A stretch of 15,381 bases of DNA. Source: Irineochytrium annulatum. Lineage: Eukaryota; Chytridiomycota; Chytridiomycetes; Chytridiales; Chytridiaceae. This document shows positions 8,244 to 15,381 of this stretch, piece by piece. A program made the position numbers and the translations under genes. Every line of letters starts with the position of its first letter. Position 1 is the first letter of the stretch. The notes below the pieces were generated by a model. It made no database searches. It worked only from the letters and a program-made list of their open reading frames with translations, and was not told the origin of the DNA. The DNA is taken from the NCBI GenBank assembly GCA_027600665.1, contig JADGJL010000697.1, positions 1 to 15,381 on the forward strand, given 5' to 3'.

Positions 8244-9636
8244 ATGGCTCCTCAGCCGGCAGTTGCGGTCGAAGCTTTCCGTTCGCCAGCTTGGACGATT
8301 CCGGCCTCACCCGCCGTTCTGCGGCCCGCGCTTCCGCAATCCACCATCTGCCGTATCCTTTACCACCTGCCTGTCCCAGGTGATCGCATCGTGGCAGCCG
8401 GCCTCGCCCCAACCATCGGCGACATGTCCATGCTGCCATCAGCCTCCGCCACCTGGATTCAAGCACGCTACGAGCCGGACCCCCTTGATTCGGTCTCTTC
8501 AATCCCTCGCGGCTGGCGCCCCCTCCTTCAGTACACCAGCTCCATTGGTATCCTTTTTTACGACAAGAGAGCGCGCGAGTGGGAATTTTTGCGGTTTAGC
8601 ACCGGGAGCGTCGGGAACGGTCAAGGCCTACTGGAAGCAGACTACTTGGTCTGCCCTACGCATAGGATGCTATACTTGGCGAGATGCGTCTTCCCTGACG
8701 CGGAAATTCGCAGTACCTCTAGTGAATATGCTGTTGCAACGATCTTCATGAGGCACAAGGCAACGAGGTGAAGCTTTTGTTGAACTTCAAAGGATTGACA
8801 TACAAATTTTCTCCGGGTTTTATGACGACCGGTAGGGCGTGGCGTTTACAGAGTGTAGGGGGTCCTTCACCACCCTATTCAATTTCAATGACCTGCGTGA
8901 CAGCGACTACAATGACCTGCGTTACAGCGACTGTGACGACTTCCACCCAGCCTGCATCGGCAACACATTCCTCGACGACTACCTTGGCATGATGAACCTC
9001 TTGGGTCCGGACAAGCTGATGAGCGACTATCCCCGCCCGGCGGCCTTCGCCGTAAAGGCCTCGCATGACGCGAAGCCGTTTCTCACGCAAGCCTCTGTCG
9101 CAACTAAGCTGTACGGCGAGTACAACCGCTGGTCTTGGGTTTTGCGTCCCTGGCGCGTGATTGATCGCCAAGCTAGTGACGTTGATCTATTCTCGGCTCG
9201 TCGACAGAGGAGGCTCGAGGTTCTATTTGACCCGACGACGAGGAAGGTTAACATTAGCAAGAAGGGCGAGACGACCAACAACTCGAGGGTCCCCATGGCA
9301 CAGGTCATACCTTCGGACCTGCTCTTCTATCGTCTTCTATGCCTTTTTAAGATTCCCGACACGCGGGCCATCAAGGCGTCGCTTCCTTACATTTCGGGAC
9401 TCGGCAAGCTTCAAACGCGCGAGCACACGGTCGGGGTCTGGTCGGTAGTATTATTGTTGGAGCGTCCCAACGGATGCAAACTGTGCTTATTTGACCTGTG
9501 TGGTCTGTCGGAGGTGGTTTTGGTTGGGGTTGCTGATGAAGACGAGAGGAGGTTGGTGTGCGAACTGTTGGAGCTACTGTGCTCGGATGTGTCGCCGCAC
9601 CCGATTGATGGGATGGTCGCCGGTAGCGTGTCCTGA
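8244..9636 (+). CDS. hypothetical protein, at least two exons
   Basis: Exon 1 starts at ATG 8244 and stays open to about 8770. Exon 2 runs in another frame to a TGA at 9634-9636. The region 8770-8850 is AT-rich and not coding in either frame. The best single intron ends at TTTACAG (8851) and starts at GTACCT (8713) or GTGAAT (8722), both in the right phase. With 8713-8851 removed the product is 417 aa. The GTGAAG at 8768 looks natural but is out of phase with this acceptor, so the junction is uncertain. Exon 1 is Pro/Ala-rich at first, then contains aromatic-rich strands. Exon 2 begins with a duplicated octapeptide (NDLRDSD / NDLRYSD) and continues as an apparently globular domain with a hydrophobic VWSVVLLLERPNG strand and LFDLCGLSEVVLVGV. 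No signal peptide or motif was recognised. It may be lineage-specific. Confidence 0.65.
8884..8931 (+). repeat. two tandem 24-bp units inside a coding exon
   Basis: Two adjacent 24-bp copies (8884-8907 and 8908-8931) differ at few positions and encode FNDLRDSD and YNDLRYSD. The 24-bp length keeps frame. It looks like a recent in-frame slippage duplication near the start of exon 2. Confidence 0.75.
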
Positions 9637-9657
9637 GTTACGACCCAAGCTCTTTCA

Positions 9658-9663
9658 AATAAA
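9658..9663 (+). terminator. polyadenylation signal AATAAA
   Basis: Canonical AATAAA 22 bp after the TGA at 9634-9636, in AT-richer DNA, consistent with 3' end formation of the hypothetical gene upstream. Confidence 0.55.
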
Positions 9664-9741
9664 AATTCCCTGTAATTGACCAAGCTGACAAAAGTTTGCA
9701 ATCTCTGACCAAACAATCATTATCACAGAAACGCGCTTTGG

Positions 9742-9750
9742 TATTTAAAA
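9742..9750 (+). promoter_or_regulatory. TATA-like element
   Basis: TATTTAAAA, 77 bp before the upstream ATG at 9819 and 185 bp before the ATG at 9927 of the kelch gene. It is a reasonable core promoter position for either start. Confidence 0.4.
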
Positions 9751-9843
9751 GAGGAAACGGCCCTTAACAATAGTACGCAATAAAGTGGAATGTATGCGCC
9801 CGCAATGTCGAAAACCGTATGCCGAAGGTTGAGCGAAGAACTC

Positions 9844-9895
9844 ACAAATGCTTGTTCCACATCGTTGTCGTCAATTGCGCCCAACAAGCATTTGT
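9844..9895. repeat. perfect 13-bp inverted repeat
   Basis: Arms at 9844-9856 (ACAAATGCTTGTT) and 9883-9895 (its exact reverse complement) are separated by 26 bp. It lies just before the preferred ATG at 9927 and within the leader or N-terminal codons if translation starts at 9819. It could form an RNA hairpin or be a paired factor site. Confidence 0.8.
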
Positions 9896-9926
9896 TGGGG
9901 ACTCGATCCAACGGTGGCCTCCCAGC

Positions 9927-12890
9927 ATGGCCGATTTGCCGCTGAAGACCCTGACCTGGTCCCGCATCGACCCTCTTGCCGATAGCGACTCAGGTAACAG
10001 CGGCGCCGGCCCAGCTCGTTGTGAGGTTGCGGTCCACGTCATCAGCACACAAAAAGATGCTCACACTCAGGTCACGACAACGCGCGAGGCCGCTGTTGGG
10101 ACCGTGGATGACGAGGAGAACATTGTGCTTGATTTCGGTCCGGACGTGGACGACTGGGAACGGGAGGACGAGGAGACGCGGCGGATCGAGAGGATCAGGG
10201 CTTCTACGGACCTCACGCCGCCGCTCGGGTGTCGGCTTATGGCGCTCTGGGGCAGAGGACGGGACGGAATGCCCGTCGGCGACGCTTTGGCACTCGATCT
10301 GGGTTTGCATGATGCATTTGCGCGTGTAAACAGTTGCTAAGGGGCGAATTTAGGTGAACACGTATGGAAGAGCACAAGCGCGAAGGTTTCGAGTGACTGG
10401 CGGCCGCGCGCGAGGTCAGATTATGCGTCGTGCGTCGACGGCGTCAAGATCTACATATTCGGTGGCAGAAGGCTTGAGGATCCCTTATGCAACGGCAAGA
10501 CGATGATTATATGCTACGATGAAGTTGGCATTCTCTTGTTTACCACGCCATGCACTTCATTGACTCTTATTTGCCCGTCTAGCTCATTGAGTATGATACC
10601 GAAATGGACACATTCACCCTGCTAAGCGGCTCCTCGTCCAACCAAGTCCAGGACCCGTCGTCGAGCGGCTGCATTTCAAACGAGCCGCACGTCCCGCACG
10701 CCCCGCTCGCGTGCCACGGCGCAACGCTGTCCCATATTCCCGCCACCCTAACCCACCACGCCCTCCTCATCACCTACGGCGGCGTCTTCTCGTCTGCCAA
10801 ATCCCCAAACGCGGCGGGGAAATCTCGATACAACGGCCTTCACGTGTTCGACCTCGCCGACCGCGTTTGGGTCGCCCCGCGCGCAGCAGGCCCCCACCCG
10901 CCCCGGCTCTGCAGCCACACCGCCGTCGTCGCGCGACCGTTGAGTGATGGTGTGCGCCGCCGTATCGTGCTGTATGGCGGGCTTACGGACGAACGGCGGA
11001 CATCGCTAGGCGCGACGATTGCGGTACCGAGCGGGGACGTATACTTTCTCACTGTTACAACCTCCGGGGCGCTCAGGTGGGAGGAAAAATCAATGGCGAA
11101 AGGCGTGAAGCCGATAGGGAGGAGTGGACATTCGGCCGTACTATTTCGGGAGAGGTTTATGATCGTGTACGGTGGAGCCGTGGTGAAGCCAGTAATGGAG
11201 GTTCTAGGGAGGGGAATCTCGAAGGTGAAGGCGCCTTCGTGGCAACTCATGAACGAGCTTTGGGTTCTTAATTTGGCGAACTCGATGTGGACCCAGTTGC
11301 AACCCGAGAACGACGCTGGGCCTCCACCTCTATTTGCGCATGCGGCAGCGATGGTATGTGCAGATAATTTAATGCGACATTACTGACCGCAAGTACTTAA
11401 GTTTAATAACCGACTTTACATAGTTGGTGGCCGACTCTCTACCACGATTAAACCCATCACCATCTCTCTCGGCGTGTGGATGACTGACTTCGGCACACCG
11501 CCTGCACCCTGTGAGCCCTTCCTCTCGAAGCGACCGCTGCACGACCGCATAACGATCGCATGGGTTGACCCGTACCGCCGACAACCCAGCCGTCGGATCC
11601 GGGTCGAAATCCGGGAGGCGCGAGAACGCGGAGAGATCCGACCCGATGACGACGATGGGTGGCGCATTGCGGAGGAACGATGCTTCGATGGGCCGGGCCT
11701 TGACTGCACGATCACGGGCGGACTACCCAAGTGGCTCGGCCATCGCGTTGGCGATCCTTTCTCTCTTCAGCCTAGCATGGCTTACGAAATCCGTATCGCG
11801 GCAGCAAACGTTCGTTTTCGGCAATATGCCCTCTCTGCCACGAAGGACCACATTGCCGTCCTTCGCGTGCGGACCGGCCACGGACGTAAGTCTTCACCAT
11901 TGTAGTTCTGAAGGTCGTTTTGAACTCACTGAAAGGTTTCTACCCGCAACACGCAGCCCTCCGAGCCGCCATGCCGGCCTCCGTGACCGTCGCGCCCGTC
12001 AAAGCAAACCCAGGCGTGGTCGACCCAGACCGGCCCCGCTCCCTCCGCCTCACCTGGCACCACCGGCCCATCAACAACGGCTCCGACGTCGACGGCTACG
12101 TCGTCCACGCCCGCGCCTCCCTCCGCGTCGCCACTCACGCGACCGACCCTCCCTTTTCGACGCCGCCGATCGTGACGGACTGGGTGAAAGTATGGGCCGG
12201 GTGCGACGCGACTACGGACCTGGCGACGCTGTTCCTCGTCCGGAGACCCGAGGTCATCGCGGCGTATAGGGCGGCCATGAGGCGAGCGGGTGTGAAGGAG
12301 GCGGACGATGGCGTCGCAGACGCGGGGACGATGATGCAGGTGCGGTGGCGCATGAGGGATGTGGATGTGGCGTGGGAGTTTAGGGTCGCGGCGCTGACGG
12401 CCGTTGGGGTTGGGTTTCCGAGTTATCCGACGAGGGCCGTGACGGTCAAATATAAGACGCGGGAAGGCGCAGGGATCGCTTCTATGGCGGGTGAGTGACT
12501 TCATTCAATTTTAATTCCCCTTGCTGACTTCAATGCCCTCGTTCAGGCGTTAACATCGAGAAGCTCGGCGCCGACATTCGGGCATCCGTTGCCAAGGGGC
12601 CACCGATGCGTCCTGACGCGATTGAGCACCTGATAGGGCCGCGTCCTTGGGAGAGAGTAGCCGTGCCCCTACCGTCGACACCGAAGACCGACCTTGACGA
12701 AGAAAGTCCGACGTTTACGATGGGCGGGGCCGCTTCATGTCTCCCGCCATCACCAATGAGCGGGTCTGACGATATGGTGTTGGTGGCCGCTCCGGCGCGG
12801 CTTCAGGCCAGATCGAAGAAGGGTCGGTTTGCACGCGCTGCGGAGGGGGAAGAGGGACCAAAGAAGAAAAGAAAAAGGAAGACAAGTTAG
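9927..12890 (+). CDS. kelch-repeat / fibronectin-III protein resembling host cell factor (HCF)
   Basis: Six exons: 9927-10302, 10354-10523, 10583-11353, 11402-11885, 11936-12490, 12547-12890. They total 2700 nt, 899 aa. Introns are 51, 59, 48, 50 and 56 nt, with phases agreeing at every join. Residues 1 to ~480 form a kelch propeller with blades marked by paired glycines and aromatic ends: IYIFGGR, LLITYGG, IVLYGG, FMIVYGG (with GRSGHSAVLF) and LYIVGGR, plus LHVFDLADRVW and LWVLNLANSMW. Two fibronectin-III-like units follow: one to ~600 (LQPSMAYEIRIAAANV) and one at ~610-775 (RSLRLTWHHRPINNG ... WEFRVAALTAVG). The C-terminus is a nuclear signal (KKKRKRK). Kelch plus paired FnIII is the layout of metazoan HCF-1/HCF-2, chromatin co-regulators that tether histone-modifying complexes; that role is inferred. 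An in-frame ATG at 9819 would add 36 residues; I prefer 9927 because the propeller starts just after it. Confidence 0.88.
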
Positions 12891-13551
12891 CCGGCGGACG
12901 ATCTATTTTTGGAGCTGTGAACGGCGTGGCTGAATGGGTGAGAGTAGAAACTGTCGGAGTGACAACTGGACACTTTTATGTTTATATTTATTTTAGTGGA
13001 CATCTTTCGACGTCATTAGCATGTACATTCACGTCTAGGAGTAACAAGCGGACAACTTAATTTAGAGGGGTTCCAGGGGGGACTTACATATCACACGTAT
13101 CGTATTTATTATGCACTTTTATTATACCGTAAAAGCACTCCAATGAAGTAGTCGTTAATACAATTCCGGCGCTTGTAGCGTCACTCACACGATTTGCGGA
13201 CAGTTGACCGAGACCAGAGAAAACTTGTTTATCTTGGCCTGGTTTGGCCCCACGCTGCCATCATAAAATTTCGCAAAAACAGAAAGCGGGACTTGGAGGC
13301 TACTTGGGTACTCGAGACAATGAAAGCAGTGGAAAGGTAGGAACTCGCAATTGGAAAGCAAATCGGTATCATTGTTCACGTAGGATGCAGGACGAAGGGA
13401 CAATACAACCACAACATCGCCGGCCCGATAAGTAGACTAATTATCAGGCTTCCACAAGACTCGACGCCACCCATACTCGACAAAGGAAATCATTTAACAA
13501 AAGGCTATAGATGGCTCGCCCAGCGACGAATCCATTAGCGCTTTTACAAAC
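12891..13551. other. convergent intergenic region
   Basis: AT-rich spacer between the 3' ends of the kelch gene (plus) and the secreted protein gene (minus). TTTATATTTATTTTA near 12980 and a TATTTATTATG stretch near 13105 could guide 3' ends of the plus-strand transcript. Short frames on both strands (13185-13412 minus, 13244-13435 plus) show no features of real proteins. Confidence 0.45.
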
Positions 13552-14864
13552 TCAGCACTTGATGCAAGCTTCCTGGATCGGCGAGGAAACGTTATCCTCC
13601 GCGGCCGCGGCCGGTGCGTCGACGACCTCCGGGTTGAGGGGGACGAAGGGCGCCGGGATACCGCAGGGGTTCACCTTCGAAGACGCGTACAAGCAGACGG
13701 TGCCCTTGGCGCAGGGGCGGGTCACGTAAGAGCCGTGGACGCACTGCTGGTAGTTGCTGATAATCGAAGAGAGTACAGTAAGATGGGGAAATAGGAACGA
13801 AAGGAAAACTTACAGAGGGTCGGCGGTGGAGCAGGTGTAGTCGCCACGGGTGCAGCCGGAGGCGGCGGCGACGGAGTTGTAGGAAGGAGTGGCGACCGGA
13901 GTGTAGGCGGGCGTGAAAACCGGGGTGGCGACCGGAGAGACGTACGAAATGACGATCGGGGTGTAGCTCGGGGTGACGACAGGCGTGACGATCGGCTGGT
14001 AGGCGGGGGTGACGGCCGGCGTGTATAGGGGAGTGACGATCGGCGCGACGTACGAGATGACGGGAGGGGTGTAGAGGGGGGTGATGGCCGGCGTGTAAAC
14101 TGGGGTGACGATCGGCGCCACGTAGGAGACGACGGGAGGCGTGTAAAGGGGAGTGACGATCGGGGCGACGTACGAGACGACGGGGGCAGCGTACGAAGGG
14201 GTCGTGGGGAGCGGAGTCGCGATCAGGTAGATGTTGGAGTACACGGGCTCGGTGGCCGCGGGGGTCGCAATGACGTAAACGGGCGTGGCGACCGGGGCGA
14301 CGTAGTTGGGAGTGACGACCGGAGCAACGTAGCTGGGAGTGACAACCGGAGCAACGTAGCTGGGAGTGGCAACCGGGGCGACGTAGTAAACCGGGGTGAC
14401 GACCGGGGCGACCGACGGAGTGACAACAGGCGAGTAAGACGGCGTGGTCGGGACAGGAGTGTAAACCGGGTACGTGTAGTTCGGGTCGATGATGCACGGG
14501 CTGCCTTTGGTGACGGCGGAACTGCAGATGGTGCCGACCGCTGTAGAGTACCAGAACGATAGGTAAATACACTGGAACGATGTTGTTGAAGCAAAAAAGA
14601 GAAGCAACTCACGGCAAGGGCGCTCAGCATAGGCACCTGCAACACAGTGGTCGTAGTGGTGGTCATCAACGCAAATGTAGTCTGGTGTAAACAAAATTCA
14701 GCCAGAGTTCGCTAGCAAAGCAACAAAAAAAACGACGCACCGCCCTCTGTGCAGAGCGAGCTGTAGACCGGAGTCGCGACCGAGTAGGCAGGGGCATCCC
14801 TGGCAGGCAGGTTGACGGCAGCGACCGATGCAACCGTGATGGCGAGGGTGACGGTGAAGAGCAT
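13552..14864 (-). CDS. secreted protein with two six-Cys chitin-binding-like (CBM19-type) modules and a repetitive linker
   Basis: Four exons: 14864-14741, 14681-14613, 14540-13814 and 13756-13552. They total 1125 nt, 374 aa. Introns are 59, 72 and 57 nt with GTGCGT, GTGAGT and GTAAGT donors. Residues 1-18 are a signal peptide. Module 1 has Cys 38, 45, 54, 64, 70 and 80; module 2 has Cys 294, 301, 312, 322, 328 and 338. Spacing is the same (x6, x8 or x10, x9, x5, x9), with shared words CTxGDYxC, RPC and GTxC. This pattern fits CBM19, the chitin-binding module at the end of yeast chitinase, judged from memory. Both modules are complete only after splicing. Residues 81-293 form a low-complexity linker of YVAPVVTPS/YTPPV-like units. 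The C-terminal 36 residues are Pro/Ala-rich and end CIKC, with no GPI-type tail. No catalytic domain is present. It is likely a wall-associated or chitin-coating secreted protein (inference). Confidence 0.85.
13870..14470 (-). repeat. degenerate tandem repeats coding the Tyr/Pro/Val/Thr linker
   Basis: In-frame repeats inside exon 3. The clearest block is three 27-bp units at 14302-14328, 14329-14355 and 14356-14382, each coding a nonapeptide of the type YVAPVVTPS. Towards 13870 the units become a longer alternation of SYVAPIVTP and LYTPPV or VYTPA. Copy number is likely to vary between strains, because such coding arrays expand and contract by slippage or recombination. Confidence 0.85.
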
Positions 14865-15381
14865 TTGTAGATTCGTTAGCGAGCAAGCAGGAAGGTTGAA
14901 GAGGATGCTGAGCGATGTGCGAGGAATGCAAAGGATGCGAGCTACTTATCCTAGGTTTGGGAGCAGACAGCAGAACCGAAGGCGACGGAACACGTCGAAC
15001 GCACTATTCCTGGCGGTCGACGATGGGAAATCGTGCTCGATACGCATGCGACGGCCCTCGTGATTGGGGCCACCGCGTCCCGACCTCCCACCCCAACATC
15101 CTCCCAATCCCGCGACCTGTCCTATTCCTCAAAGGTCACAACCGCGCACAGCGGCCACTGCAAATCCCAATCGTGTCCCTCACACAAACATGAAGGCCAA
15201 CTGTCATATTTTCGACTTGCAGCGCAACTGGACTGCCAACAGCAGCCAAGCTTGCAGATACTGACAATAAATATAATTCTTTATCAGAACATCGTGCATC
15301 TTCTATTGTAATAATGATAAGTATCGTTTTAATTATATAACGGAGTGGTATCCTTATTTTCTCTAGAGCCTGAATTATTGG
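14865..15381. other. upstream region of the secreted-protein gene; no supported gene
   Basis: On the minus strand this holds the leader and promoter of the chitin-binding-like gene. The ~80 bp before its ATG read as a CT-rich leader on that strand, with a GGATAAG word near 14946-14952 as the only weak TATA-like candidate. Further right the DNA changes to AT-rich sequence with an AATAAA on the plus strand at 15266-15271. Plus-strand frames at 14812-15311 overlap each other in different frames, lack domains and start mostly at non-ATG codons, so I do not call them. Confidence 0.4.

Noticed and set aside
13592..14572. 326-aa minus-strand frame rich in His, Arg and Pro
   Set aside because: It is a shifted frame over the repeat linker of the secreted protein. 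Its length comes from stop-free repeats, and it runs through a real intron and lacks a signal peptide.
14812..15311. Overlapping plus-strand frames near the right end as a gene
   Set aside because: Frames disagree with each other, mostly lack ATG starts, and contain no recognisable protein features; the area fits the promoter of the divergent secreted-protein gene.

Overview
The window is nuclear DNA from a eukaryote, most likely a fungus. Coding exons are GC-rich and are interrupted by short spliceosomal introns of about 42-72 nt, which I placed by hand from GT..AG borders, CTRAY-like branch points and phase agreement. There are no bacterial ribosome sites or operons. Two secreted or wall-type proteins (a small Cys-rich protein with a GPI-type tail, and a protein with two chitin-binding-like six-Cys modules), a plant/fungal-type Fpg DNA glycosylase with a long basic-acidic tail, and a kelch/fibronectin-III protein resembling host cell factor all fit a fungus. 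An early-diverging lineage such as a chytrid is my inference and is not proven here.

Layout. 1-1816 (+): 3' part of a nuclear-looking protein with a disordered charged N-terminal half and weak resemblance to the Clr2 silencing family. 2021-2242 (-): possible 73-aa protein. 2376-3839 (-): four-exon Fpg/Nei DNA glycosylase (443 aa). A 143-bp gap separates it from a divergent gene at 3983-5828 (+), an unrecognised nuclear-type protein with Lys-rich and acidic ends. 5829-7056: long spacer with little in it. 7057-7662 (+): signal peptide, six-cysteine domain, GPI-type C-terminus. 8244-9636 (+): orphan protein in at least two exons. 9927-12890 (+): six-exon, 899-aa kelch-repeat plus fibronectin-III protein with a C-terminal nuclear signal. 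13552-14864 (-): four-exon secreted protein, two chitin-binding-like modules joined by a 213-residue Tyr/Pro/Val/Thr repeat linker. 14865-15381: its upstream region, no supported gene.

The genes look like ordinary independent eukaryotic units. Two loose themes appear: chromatin/DNA maintenance (Clr2-like candidate, Fpg glycosylase, HCF-like protein and perhaps the 3983 gene) and the cell surface (7057 and 14864 genes). I see no mobile element, CRISPR array, tRNA or rRNA. The most unusual items are the HCF-like architecture, the twin-module secreted protein, and the small introns, many of which have a length divisible by three and several of which contain no stop codon. Exon joins were checked only by hand; every multi-exon CDS given with full coordinates sums to a multiple of three.
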